64,000 nucleotides of DNA, from NCBI GenBank assembly GCA_029288485.1, contig JARIHC010000004.1, positions 124,001 through 188,000 on the forward strand, in the 5' to 3' direction. The translations under genes were made by a program, and so were the position numbers. The number at the start of each line of letters is the position of its first letter. Positions within the stretch are counted from its first letter, which is position 1. The notes beneath the pieces were generated by a model, which was given only the letters and a program-made list of their open reading frames with translations, did not search any database and was not told where the DNA came from. Below are positions 1 through 10,115 of the stretch, piece by piece. The stretch comes from Candidatus Saccharimonadota bacterium. GTDB lineage: Bacteria > Patescibacteriota > Saccharimonadia > Saccharimonadales > UBA4665.

Positions 1-333
1 GCCAATGTCTGATCCCATCCTCTGCGAAGCCATGTGAAGTGCCGCATGACGATCAGAAGTTCGGCTGGCAAATATTTCATAAACCTCGTTGGTCATTATG
101 TCCATAACCTGACCCTCTTCGTCGACGCAGCGGCCTTTTATATATAAATCTTCGCCCCGGTGTTTCTCTAGCGTCAGCAAAATTGCCTGGATAGAGTCAA
201 CGTGAGTCGAAAGCAGTATCTCTGTTTCGGTGTCACGGTCAGTCTGCGTCAAAGGAAATTCATGATAAACACGGGGCACTATGCAAGTATTGCCGCCATC
301 TTCAAAATATTGAGAGTTATCAAGCTCGCTCAT
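1..333 (-). CDS. hypothetical protein, C-terminus off the window
   Basis: The first 111 codons of a minus-strand gene read without a stop to the window edge. The start ATG is at 331-333 (MSELDNSQYF...). The visible part is acidic and soluble, with no membrane segment or motif I recognise. A TATGCT hexamer lies just upstream (338-343, minus strand), suggesting a very short leader. Function unknown. Confidence 0.6.
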   Translation of the reverse strand, partial: MSELDNSQYFEDGGNTCIVPRVYHEFPLTQTDRDTETEILLSTHVDSIQAILLTLEKHRGEDLYIKGRCVDEEGQVMDIMTNEVYEIFASRTSDRHAALHMASQRMGSDIG

Positions 334-360
334 TTAAAGCATAGAATATCACTTTTATAG

Positions 361-825
361 TTATTTGTAAATGTCCAGGTCATCTTTGATGCGAATATGC
401 AGACCGTGAAAACCATATTCAGAACTATCCCTAGCAAACACAAACCAATGCAAGTGCGGCGCGGTCATATAGCCGGATAATCCAGTTTTCGCTATCATTT
501 GGCCGGCGCGCACTTTATAGCCAACTTTGACCAATATCGAGCCGTGGGCTAGATGGATTAGGTCGGAGGTCTCTCCGTTCGCATGAGCAATCTGAACGTA
601 GTTAGCAAATTTGGCAAATTTAGGATCATTGCCATACTTATCGTGAGCATCTAAAACAGTTATAATTTCGCCATCAAAAGGCGCCAACACGTCGGTGTCA
701 GGTTCCACTGCAAAATCGACGGCGCCTTTATATGGCCCAGGATGACCAGGCCCGTCGCTAACGATTTTTAATATTTTTGTTTCAGGCAGCAGTGGAAGTA
801 TATAAATATTTTGCGTAGGCTGCAT
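361..825 (-). CDS. M23/LytM-like peptidase domain protein (possibly degenerate)
   Basis: This 154-residue protein has the layout of an M23 (LytM, lysostaphin-type) endopeptidase domain. The segment KGAVDFAVEPDTDVLAPFDG matches the usual HxGxDfaa...GtpV.A...dG block. The second metal motif HLH is present in APHLHWFVF. The first ligand His of HxGxD is not in its usual place (Tyr-Lys-Gly-Ala-Val-Asp), so metal binding may differ or be lost. No signal peptide is visible. The frame is open further upstream, but I chose the start at 825 because a TATAGT hexamer (832-837, minus) ends 6 nt before that ATG. The gene is divergent from the helicase at 857. Confidence 0.7.
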   Translation of the reverse strand: MQPTQNIYILPLLPETKILKIVSDGPGHPGPYKGAVDFAVEPDTDVLAPFDGEIITVLDAHDKYGNDPKFAKFANYVQIAHANGETSDLIHLAHGSILVKVGYKVRAGQMIAKTGLSGYMTAPHLHWFVFARDSSEYGFHGLHIRIKDDLDIYK

Positions 826-831
826 GACATC

Positions 832-849
832 ACTATAACAGGTTACAAT
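832..849. promoter_or_regulatory. divergent, overlapping leaderless promoters
   Basis: On the minus strand TATAGT (832-837) ends 6 nt before the peptidase ATG. On the plus strand TACAAT (844-849) ends 7 nt before the helicase ATG. Both transcripts should start at or next to the start codon. No good -35 hexamer is evident for either. Confidence 0.5.
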
Positions 850-856
850 ATAACCA

Positions 857-3800
857 ATGGGCAAATACGAGACAGAGTATAAGTTGCTGAACGCGCAGCA
901 GCAAAAGGCAGTGGACGCCACAGAAGGGCCGATACTGGTGGTGGCTGGACCGGGCACCGGCAAAACGCAGCTGCTCAGCATGCGTGTGGCTAATATTTTG
1001 CGCAAAAACGATGTAATGCCAGGCAACATTCTTTGCTTAACTTTCACTGACAATGCGGCGCGGAATATGCGCGAGCGGCTCACTAGCATCATCGGCCAGC
1101 CGGCATATCATGTTGCCATACATACCTTCCACAGCTTCGGTACCGATGTTATTAATCATTATCCGGATTATTTTACCGATCGACAGCTATTACAGCAGAT
1201 TGACGAGCTAGGGCAGTACGAGCTATTGCAAGCAATTTTTGAAAAGCTTCCGCACAACAATCCGCTCAGCACGAAGGTCGGCGAGCAGTTTATATTCTTG
1301 AAGAATACTTTGGATATAATTGGCTGGTTGAAACAAAACGGCGTAGCGCCAACAGAACTACACGAGTTATTAAATGCTAATGAAAAGTTCATCAAGGCGA
1401 TGGATCCGGAGATTACCGAGACATTTACTGTATCACCGTCAGCCAAACAGCTGCCAGCGTATAAAAAGTTGCTGGCAAGTATACAAAAACACGGTAGCGG
1501 CCAAAGATATTTTGGTTTTCCAGAGTACGCAGTAGAGTGCGCAGCCGAACTAGAAAAAGCCATAGCCGAAACTGACCCATCCGGTCATTTTGCCAAACCA
1601 ATCACTGCCTGGCGCAACAATTGGTGCAAAAAAGACGCCGACGGTAAACACGTTTTTAAAGACGGCGGCCAGAATTACCGTAAGATGCACGCTTTAGGCA
1701 ACATATATCAGCATCTGGTCGATGATATGGCAGCGCAGGGCTTATATGATTTTGACGACATGGTTATAGAGGCTGTGCACGCCATGGAAAAAAACGATGA
1801 ACTGCGTTTTAACCTTCAAGAAAAGTATCAATATATTTTGGTCGACGAATTTCAGGACACTAACAAAGCGCAGCTAAGAATGTTAACGGCGCTGGGTAAC
1901 AACCCCGTTCATGAAGGCCGACCGAACATTATGGCTGTCGGCGACGACGATCAGGCTATTTACGCTTTCCAGGGCGCCGAAGTATCAAATATGGCAGCCT
2001 TTTTAAAACTGTTTAAAAAGCCGGAAACAATAAACCTGAAAGATAATTATCGCTCTAACGCCAATATTTTGCAGGCCGGCGAGATAATCGCTAAGCAAAT
2101 TAGCGACCGTTTAAGCAGCGACAAGGATTTAACGGCTAAAAAGAGCTATGACATTAATCAGCTTGGCGCGACCACATTCCCGAGCGAACTAGCGCAATAT
2201 AGTTGGGTGGCTAACGAAGTAGAGAAGTTAATTAAAAGCGGTTCAAAACCAGAAGACATAGCCATAATCGCGCCGCGGCACCGTTATCTGGAGCGGCTAA
2301 TGCCGTATCTGGGCGAAAAGCATGTCCCGGTAGCTTATGAGCGGCGTGAAAACATCTTAGAAGCACCCATAATCACACAATTAACGCGCATGGCCGATCT
2401 TGTAGTAGCTCTGGCGGAAAACCGCCAGACCGAGGCTGATGCATTATTTGGCGAAGTATTAGGCTACGATTTTTGGAGTATTCCGCCCGAAATACTCATG
2501 CAAGTTAGCCTAGAGTGCTACGACAAGCATAAACACTGGCTGGAAGTCTTATCCAAGCACAAAAGTTTGAAAGCAGTTGCCGCCTGGTTCGCAAAGTTAG
2601 CTAAAAACAGTCGGCTTGAGCCCATGGAATATATGCTGGACCAACTGATTGGCACGGGTGAAGCAGGCTCGCCATCGCCGCTAAGAGCCTACTACTTTAA
2701 CCAGGAACGCTACGAACAGGCTACAGAAGCTTATTTAATGCTACTGGGGCAACTATCCACGCTGCGCCAAAACTTGCGTCAATGGCAGCCTAATAAAACG
2801 CTTTATTTGCATAACCTGGTGGAATTTGTAGAGCTGCACATGAGCGCCGGACTAAAAATAGTCGATACCAATCCGCATACCCAAACTACCAACGCCATAC
2901 AGGTTATGACCGCCTATAAAGCCAAAGGATTGGAATTTGGCACCGTCTTTCTCATAAATGCCCAGGACGAAGTCTGGGGACCAACCGCACGGTCGGGATC
3001 TTCGCGCATCAGCTTGCCTCGTAATCTTCCAATCGCTCCGACCGGCGAAAGCGATAATGACCGCTTACGTCTGTTATTTGTCGCCATGACGCGCGCCAAA
3101 CACAGTTTGCACATCGCAGGATATAGCCATACCCTGGAGAACAAGCTGTCGCCGCCGCTCAGCTTCTTAGAAAACGTTGAATTGCCTCGAGAATCCATTG
3201 ACAAGCCGGCGGCGCCGGAAGCAGCTGAGATACTAGCTACCGATTGGGCCTATCGTTTCCGCCAGATAATTGCCGACAAAAAAACCTTGTTTGAGCCGAT
3301 TTTGGCCAATTATAAGCTTAGTGTAACGCATCTTAATAACTTTATAGATCTCAAAGAGGGCGGGCCAGAGTATTTCCTAGTTCATAATCTGCTGCGCTTT
3401 CCGGAAGCACCAACTCCATCTGCCGCTTACGGCGACGCCGTACACAAAACCCTGCAGTGGGCACACGCCGAACTAAAAGCCAAAGGCGATTTGCCGGTGA
3501 CCGCTAAAATCCAGAGTTACTTTAGCGACTTACTAGCTCGCAAACACTTGCAAGCCACCGACCATCGCAAACTAGATAAGCGCGGCCAGGAAGCGTTGTC
3601 GCACTACTTGAATGAGCGCGGCAAAAATATGAGCGCCAGGGACTTTGTGGAACGCGGCTTTAATAACGAAGGTGTAGTCGTAGCTGGCGCTAATTTAAGC
3701 GGCAAGATCGACCTATTGCACTTTATTGACCAATCTAGCGTGGAAGTGCGCGACTTTAAGACCGGCAAACCCGCCCGAGCCTGGAAAGGCAAAGACGAAT

Positions 3801-4117
3801 ACGAGAAGATTAAGCTACATAAATACCGGCAACAGTTACTATTTTATAAACTGTTAGTAGAAGGTTCAGCTAGTTTTAATGGCAAACTGTCTGTTGTTAG
3901 AGGCGCGTTGGAATTTATCGAGACCGATGAAAACAATAAAATGATCGACAACCTAGAACTCAGCTTCGACGAAGTCGAGCTACAGCGGTTCATGCGGTTG
4001 ATTGGCGCTGTGTGGGCCCACATCATGAACCTGGACTTTCCGGATACTTCTAAATATACCAAGAACTTAACAGGCATTCAGCAGTTTGAACAAGATTTAA
4101 TTGAAGGCAAAATATAA
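857..4117 (+). CDS. UvrD/PcrA-type superfamily 1 DNA helicase with C-terminal PD-(D/E)XK nuclease domain
   Basis: This 1086-residue ATP-dependent DNA helicase-nuclease probably acts in DNA repair or recombination. The SF1A motifs occur in order: Q motif LNAQQQKAV (about 11-19), Walker A GPGTGKT (31-37), motif II DEFQD (about 329), motif III GDDDQAIYAFQGA (about 360), motif IV DNYRSN (about 394), motif V TAYKAKGLEF (about 684) and motif VI VAMTRAKHSL (about 740). The last 250 residues carry a RecB/Cas4-like nuclease core, with DFKTG near 965 and the downstream Q-LLFYKLL helix. Plain PcrA proteins of 700-750 residues lack this domain, so the architecture is closer to AdnAB/AddA-like proteins. 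No partner subunit is adjacent. Confidence 0.9.
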   Translation: MGKYETEYKLLNAQQQKAVDATEGPILVVAGPGTGKTQLLSMRVANILRKNDVMPGNILCLTFTDNAARNMRERLTSIIGQPAYHVAIHTFHSFGTDVINHYPDYFTDRQLLQQIDELGQYELLQAIFEKLPHNNPLSTKVGEQFIFLKNTLDIIGWLKQNGVAPTELHELLNANEKFIKAMDPEITETFTVSPSAKQLPAYKKLLASIQKHGSGQRYFGFPEYAVECAAELEKAIAETDPSGHFAKPITAWRNNWCKKDADGKHVFKDGGQNYRKMHALGNIYQHLVDDMAAQGLYDFDDMVIEAVHAMEKNDELRFNLQEKYQYILVDEFQDTNKAQLRMLTALGNNPVHEGRPNIMAVGDDDQAIYAFQGAEVSNMAAFLKLFKKPETINLKDNYRSNANILQAGEIIAKQISDRLSSDKDLTAKKSYDINQLGATTFPSELAQYSWVANEVEKLIKSGSKPEDIAIIAPRHRYLERLMPYLGEKHVPVAYERRENILEAPIITQLTRMADLVVALAENRQTEADALFGEVLGYDFWSIPPEILMQVSLECYDKHKHWLEVLSKHKSLKAVAAWFAKLAKNSRLEPMEYMLDQLIGTGEAGSPSPLRAYYFNQERYEQATEAYLMLLGQLSTLRQNLRQWQPNKTLYLHNLVEFVELHMSAGLKIVDTNPHTQTTNAIQVMTAYKAKGLEFGTVFLINAQDEVWGPTARSGSSRISLPRNLPIAPTGESDNDRLRLLFVAMTRAKHSLHIAGYSHTLENKLSPPLSFLENVELPRESIDKPAAPEAAEILATDWAYRFRQIIADKKTLFEPILANYKLSVTHLNNFIDLKEGGPEYFLVHNLLRFPEAPTPSAAYGDAVHKTLQWAHAELKAKGDLPVTAKIQSYFSDLLARKHLQATDHRKLDKRGQEALSHYLNERGKNMSARDFVERGFNNEGVVVAGANLSGKIDLLHFIDQSSVEVRDFKTGKPARAWKGKDEYEKIKLHKYRQQLLFYKLLVEGSASFNGKLSVVRGALEFIETDENNKMIDNLELSFDEVELQRFMRLIGAVWAHIMNLDFPDTSKYTKNLTGIQQFEQDLIEGKI

Positions 4118-4119
4118 AA

Positions 4120-4144
4120 CCGCTCGACGCTTTATGCCGAGCGG
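4120..4144 (-). terminator. rho-independent terminator of the aquaporin gene
   Basis: CCGCTCG and CGAGCGG form a 7-bp stem. Read on the minus strand it is followed by GTTTTAT. It lies 22 nt beyond the aquaporin stop and just after the helicase stop on the other strand, so it separates the convergent genes. Confidence 0.6.
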
Positions 4145-4166
4145 CTCTTAGAGCAAGCAGAAAAGA

Positions 4167-4862
4167 TTACTTCTTCTTTTTGCCGCTGGATTTCTTAGTA
4201 GTTGTAGTGCCAGAGCTGACTGCAGCAGCGAGGTTTTTTGCCCCGTCTTTAGTGAACAGTAACACGTACAAGTTAATGCCGATTACAGCGCCGATTACCG
4301 GACCGAGCACGTATGTACCCCAAACCCAGGCTTTGGCCCCCAGAGCTACTGCCGGGTTCAACAGACCGATAGCGGCCGAAGAAGCAGCGACAATACCGAT
4401 AGCGTAAGCCAAACCGGACACTGAAGAACGAACAGCCAAGTTCAGTCGCTGATATAGCGCCGAAGCCCAGACAAAGGCGAAGATGCCGGTGCCAACTGAC
4501 TCAGCTACTAAAATACGGCCGCTGTAGTGGCCGCCGATAGACTGGAAATGGTTATTAACAAGATAGGTGTACAAAGCGTAAGCACCCCATGCGCCAAGCA
4601 TTTGCGCAGCGATGTAAACAATTGTGCGAGCAGTAGTAACCTTGCGAGCTGTCCACAGGCCCAGCGTGATAGCCGGGTTAAAGTGTCCGCCCGAAGTGTC
4701 GGCCAGAGCAAACATCATGACCGTTACTGCTAAGCCGGCGGCCAAGGCCACGAAAAATGGCACGCCAATAGTTGAACGCTGCACACTGAGCACCAATAGT
4801 GTCAGTACGCCGGCACCAAGAAACTCAGCCACCAGCGCAGCTATTTTTTGTCTTCCAAACAT
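4167..4862 (-). CDS. MIP family channel (aquaporin/glycerol facilitator)
   Basis: This is an integral membrane pore for water or small neutral solutes, 231 residues with six hydrophobic segments. Both hallmark NPA boxes are present: GGHFNPAITLG (NPA at 62-64) and LLNPAVALG (near residue 168). The family core is complete. The C-terminus ends in a lysine- and serine-rich tail (SSGKKKK), which is not typical of the family and may contact membrane or nucleic acid. A GGAGG SD lies 10 nt before the ATG. Whether it prefers water or glycerol cannot be decided from the sequence alone. Confidence 0.93.
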   Translation of the reverse strand: MFGRQKIAALVAEFLGAGVLTLLVLSVQRSTIGVPFFVALAAGLAVTVMMFALADTSGGHFNPAITLGLWTARKVTTARTIVYIAAQMLGAWGAYALYTYLVNNHFQSIGGHYSGRILVAESVGTGIFAFVWASALYQRLNLAVRSSVSGLAYAIGIVAASSAAIGLLNPAVALGAKAWVWGTYVLGPVIGAVIGINLYVLLFTKDGAKNLAAAVSSGTTTTKKSSGKKKK

Positions 4863-4928
4863 TTTATTATTACCTCCACTTTAGTGTTATGACATAAGAT
4901 TACCGTGAAGTTTAATATTTGTAAAGGG

Positions 4929-5849
4929 CTACTTGATCAAGTACACTGGCAGGTCGCCTTTAGTAAGAACCGCCGAAGTAGCTAAAGTGTAAATCAGCTC
5001 GCTTAAGTAGGTTTGAGATTCAGCTGTAGTATCATGCGGGTTGAGACCGCTGGCGATATCTTCCATACGCCAAATATCAACCGCAAAGACTTGAGCCCGA
5101 CCGTTAGTAGCGCGGCGAACCAGCTCTTGATCAACCGTATAATCACGCACAGCGTTCAGTAGTATATATTTTTCATGGTGTTTACCGGCTAATTGCTTAA
5201 CAAATTTACCGGCTCTCATAATTTTGCCCATTACCCGGCGACCACTGTAATCTTCCGCGGCTGGCAGTTTATCTACGTAGTCGTAGAAGTTTTTGTAAAC
5301 AGTGTTTAGTTCGCTAGTGTCAGCACCGAGCACATCAATTACAGCGCGAATCTGCGACTCGTACTTTACAGCAGATCTTATAATCTTTGGTGCGTTATCA
5401 ATAGCCCCGCAACCGCTATTTTCACCGCTTGCATGTTCGTCGGTATGCGCACCGTAGTCCATATTTCGCTCATTTAATAACTTTATGGCGCTACTAAATG
5501 TTTCTCCGACACTACTGCCATCAGCTTGACCAGCACCAATCAAACTAGCTGCCGTCATAGCTACCGCGCCGCCAAATACCTTAGCCCGGTTTAGACTTCG
5601 GTTAAAGAACTGTTTTAGCCGGAAGATCAGCTTGACGCTGCGGCCATCACCGCAGCCGTCATCTTCTATAATATTGCCGTGTTCGTCGCGGCTAATCGGG
5701 ACCAGAATATCATCAGAGCGGATTGCTTCATCGGCTAAGGCCAAAACGTGCGGATCAGCTTCGCCAGAAATAGCTCCCTCGCCAAAACCCAACCCATCGC
5801 TAATTCGGATGGTTTCAAATTCAAATACAGCAGGGGATAGTTCGCGCAA
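4929..5849 (-). CDS. conserved-looking hypothetical protein (possible metal-binding protein)
   Basis: This 306-residue protein is not recognised with certainty. It starts at TTG (5847-5849), supported by an AAGGAGG SD 5 nt upstream. A single hydrophobic stretch (VFGGAVAMTAASLIGAG, near residue 100) follows a basic segment. A central motif with two His, an acidic run and a Cys (GAHTDEHASGENSGCGA) looks like a metal site. It faintly recalls the His/Cys ligand segment of cadmium-type carbonic anhydrases, but the spacing is not exact and I would not assign that function. It stands alone between aquaporin and mscL. Confidence 0.65.
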   Translation of the reverse strand: MRELSPAVFEFETIRISDGLGFGEGAISGEADPHVLALADEAIRSDDILVPISRDEHGNIIEDDGCGDGRSVKLIFRLKQFFNRSLNRAKVFGGAVAMTAASLIGAGQADGSSVGETFSSAIKLLNERNMDYGAHTDEHASGENSGCGAIDNAPKIIRSAVKYESQIRAVIDVLGADTSELNTVYKNFYDYVDKLPAAEDYSGRRVMGKIMRAGKFVKQLAGKHHEKYILLNAVRDYTVDQELVRRATNGRAQVFAVDIWRMEDIASGLNPHDTTAESQTYLSELIYTLATSAVLTKGDLPVYLIK

Positions 5850-5939
5850 GGCTTCCTCCTTGAGTTGTGTTTTATATCACAAAGCCAACAAATATCTTAA
5901 CTCTTATGAAACAGATATGCAACCCTTAGCCGCATCTGT

Positions 5940-5945
5940 TATGAT
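5940..5945 (+). promoter_or_regulatory. leaderless -10 element of mscL
   Basis: TATGAT ends 6 nt before the mscL ATG, which places the transcription start at the start codon. There is no SD between them. Confidence 0.5.
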
Positions 5946-5951
5946 AAAGGC

Positions 5952-6353
5952 ATGTTAAGAGACTTCAAGCAATTCATACTGCGCGGCAACGTCGTAGATT
6001 TAGCAGTTGCCGTAGTGATAGGCGCAGCCTTTGGCGCCATAGTAACGTCGTTAGTAAAAGATCTGATCACGCCCTTTATAGCCGCTATCGGCGGCCAGCC
6101 AGATTTTTCTAGTCTCTACTTCACAGTTAACGGCAGCAAGTTCATGTACGGCGACTTTTTAAACGCCGTAATTTCATTTGTTATCTTGGCAGCAGTCGTC
6201 TTCTTTTTGATAATCCAACCGATAAACAAGCTTACCGAGTACGCCAATAAGCGCAAAACCCCTGAAGATCCCTCCGAGAAGAAATGCGAATTTTGTCTCA
6301 GCGATATCCCTAAAGCCGCCTCCCGCTGCGCCTTTTGCACTAGCAAACTATAA
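5952..6353 (+). CDS. mscL: large-conductance mechanosensitive channel MscL with C-terminal zinc ribbon
   Basis: This stretch-activated channel releases solutes on osmotic downshock. The 133-residue protein has the classical N-terminus and TM1 (FKQFILRGNVVDLAVAVVIG), the periplasmic loop and TM2 (about 76-100). The usual C-terminal bundle is replaced or followed by CxxC-x10-CxxC (Cys 112, 115, 126, 129), a compact zinc-ribbon-like knuckle. The gene is monocistronic with a leaderless promoter. Downshock protection is the family function; the role of the ribbon is unknown. Confidence 0.93.
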   Translation: MLRDFKQFILRGNVVDLAVAVVIGAAFGAIVTSLVKDLITPFIAAIGGQPDFSSLYFTVNGSKFMYGDFLNAVISFVILAAVVFFLIIQPINKLTEYANKRKTPEDPSEKKCEFCLSDIPKAASRCAFCTSKL

Positions 6354-6356
6354 AGC

Positions 6357-6614
6357 TTAGAGCTTAGAAAAGCGTGGCACAGTATTACCGTCGTATTCGA
6401 CAGTTTCTAAGAAGTTCTTAGCCGTACGAACCCATACGATATGTTTTTCAAGTGAACGATAAACCACACAGGGCGCTTCGCTATCTTCTAAAAATCCAGT
6501 GGCAACTATCTCGTAGCGGCCGCCCTTATAATGCTGGTATTGATCGCCGTCTTTGGGCCGCTCCAAACCATGCCAGCCGACCAGTATGTCTTCAAGTGGT
6601 TTATGCTTGGTCAT
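6357..6614 (-). CDS. DUF1653 domain protein
   Basis: This 85-residue protein matches the small DUF1653 family through the block YQHYKGGRYEIVATG and the following VVYRSLE...IVWVR segment. The family is widespread in bacteria, often near housekeeping genes, and its biochemical role is not established. TATAGT (6621-6626, minus) ends 6 nt before the ATG, so the mRNA should be leaderless. Confidence 0.8.
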   Translation of the reverse strand: MTKHKPLEDILVGWHGLERPKDGDQYQHYKGGRYEIVATGFLEDSEAPCVVYRSLEKHIVWVRTAKNFLETVEYDGNTVPRFSKL

Positions 6615-6668
6615 TATTTGACTATACCAACAAGGTGCTGCCTAGTCGAACTAAGAGGAGTTTTAAGC

Positions 6669-7118
6669 TTAGCTGGTTTTAAGGCTTCCTGCGTGACGGA
6701 CAATGTGTAGAGTGTGACCGAGACCCTCAAAAGCAAGTTCTACGGGCTCTATATCTTCTTCAGGAACTAAGACCACACAGTCATCATCAATGTTACCAAG
6801 CAATTCGTTAAGCCCCGATTCACCATCAACGGAGTCAACACCACCGGCCATCAACAGATTGTCTCCCTGAACAGGACCTTGCTTGAACAAATTTATCTGC
6901 CAGCGAGGAACGCCGTCATCGCCGACCGCACCCGGTTCGTTATGGGCTAGCTTGAAAGGAGCTATATAATTTTCATCTTTGGCGTGTCGCCATAAAAATC
7001 CGAAGGGTAAACCAAATGTTTCATCTGGCAGTCCATCGGCTTCAACTAGGAATCTAAAGCTTATTCGTCCGGTTCGTTCTAAACCACCTTCCGGCACTAC
7101 CGCAGTTATCTCAGCCAT
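6669..7118 (-). CDS. hypothetical protein
   Basis: This is a soluble acidic protein of 149 residues with no recognised family. It starts with MAEITAVVPEGG and contains mixed alpha/beta-type sequence without Cys clusters or membrane segments. A GGGAGA SD lies 8 nt before the ATG. It sits 70 nt downstream of the end of the ATP synthase operon on the same strand and could be read through from it, but a separate unit is also possible. Confidence 0.6.
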   Translation of the reverse strand: MAEITAVVPEGGLERTGRISFRFLVEADGLPDETFGLPFGFLWRHAKDENYIAPFKLAHNEPGAVGDDGVPRWQINLFKQGPVQGDNLLMAGGVDSVDGESGLNELLGNIDDDCVVLVPEEDIEPVELAFEGLGHTLHIVRHAGSLKTS

Positions 7119-7188
7119 TGATCATTTCTCCCGCAGTTAATAACTTATCACTTATTTTAAACTAATTATCTAAATAGTGCAATTATGT

Positions 7189-7620
7189 CTAGCGCTGGCG
7201 TTGGTGGCGGCGTTTTAGACTGGCAACTTGCAAGCGCACTGCTTGGCGGTCGACTAGCGACTGTGCATGCTCCAGGCTAACTTGGTCTTTGGCTTCAGCT
7301 CGCATTTTCTCCGCGCGTTCCAAAGCTTTTTGAGCCTCAGCTTCGCTGATGTCCTCAGCGTGGTCGGCTTCATCTACAAGTACGCGCAGATTATTGTCGG
7401 CAACTTCTATGGCGCCGCCGTTAGTAGCAAAGTATTCACGGTCGCGGTCCGCGTCGCGAGGACCCCGGCGGACAGCGATCACACCGGTATCAACCACGCT
7501 GACCAGCGGCATGTGATCCTGCAAAACGCCGATCTCGCCGTCTTTAGTCGGCAAAATCACTTCATAGACTTCGTCTTCGAACTGTTTGCCGCTTAAACTG
7601 ACCAGCTTGAAGTGAAACAT
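7189..7620 (-). CDS. atpC: F1-ATPase epsilon subunit
   Basis: This is a central-stalk subunit of the F1Fo ATP synthase that couples rotation and can inhibit ATP hydrolysis. The N-terminal beta-sandwich is clear (FHFKLVSLSGKQFEDEVYEVILPTKDGEIGVLQDHMPL). The C-terminal half is helical and charged and ends in an Arg/His/Gln-rich tail. Its 143 residues are normal for the family. It is the last gene of the atp operon, 2 nt after atpD. Confidence 0.92.
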   Translation of the reverse strand: MFHFKLVSLSGKQFEDEVYEVILPTKDGEIGVLQDHMPLVSVVDTGVIAVRRGPRDADRDREYFATNGGAIEVADNNLRVLVDEADHAEDISEAEAQKALERAEKMRAEAKDQVSLEHAQSLVDRQAVRLQVASLKRRHQRQR

Positions 7621-7622
7621 AT

Positions 7623-9248
<1,626 letters not shown>

Positions 9249-9256
<8 letters not shown>

Positions 9257-10115
9257 TTAATGCCTCCGCTCCGCCAGTGATTTCAGCCAGTTCCTGGGTA
9301 ATTGCCGCCTGCCGGGCAGTATTTAGCTCCAACGTGTAGTCGCTAATCAGGTCATTGGCGTTATCGGTGGCGTTTTTGGTGGCCATCATACGCATAGCGT
9401 GCTCGCTAGCCATACTCTCGAGCACGGCTTGCCATACCTGCGCTTCAATTAAGCGAGTAGTGACTTCGTTAACGACCGTTTCAGCATCCGGTTCAAAGTT
9501 GCTGATGGGCACGTCAGGCTCTTCGTCAGCCGGCAGCGGAGCAGGCAGCAGCTGCAAATTTGTAGCTACTTGCACCAGGTTGGACTTAAATACTGTGTAG
9601 ATAACCCGTACATCGTCAATTTCTTCGTCTGCATACTTATCGACAATAGTGTTTAGGATAGGCCGGATGTCGTTAGCAGTGGGTTCATCGCCAAATGGCG
9701 GGTAAACAGCAGTTAGTTCTACGTCGTGAAGACGGCGAATAAATTGGGCGCCCTTGCTGCCAACGGTAATAACATGACTCTTGATCTTCTTAGATTGGTC
9801 TTCTTGCAAGCCTTGGGTGAGTAGCTTGAGCGCGTTGGCGTTGTATGCGCCAGCCAAACCAGTATTGCTGGTAATTATAATATATAAACGGTTTTTGACT
9901 GTGCGCTTGCGAAACAGCGGTGTTTGGTCGATCTCGTTCATGGCGCTTAAGCGGCGCAACAGATTGTAAGCCATATCTTGATAGTCGCGGCTTCTAGCAG
10001 CGTAGGCCTGAGCTTTACGCAGCTTGCTAGCGCTAACTAGTTCCATCGCCTTGGTTATCTGGCGCGTATTGCTAATGGAAGAGATTCGCCGTTTTAAGGT
10101 TATTGTGCTAGCCAT
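9249..10115 (-). CDS. atpG: F1-ATPase gamma subunit
   Basis: This is the rotor shaft of F1, 288 residues of normal family length. The two signature coiled-coil ends are present: N-terminal LKRRISSISNTRQITKAMELVSASKL and C-terminal ASEHAMRMMATKNATDNANDLI. The start overlaps the atpA stop by 1 nt, so the genes are probably translationally coupled. Confidence 0.97.
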
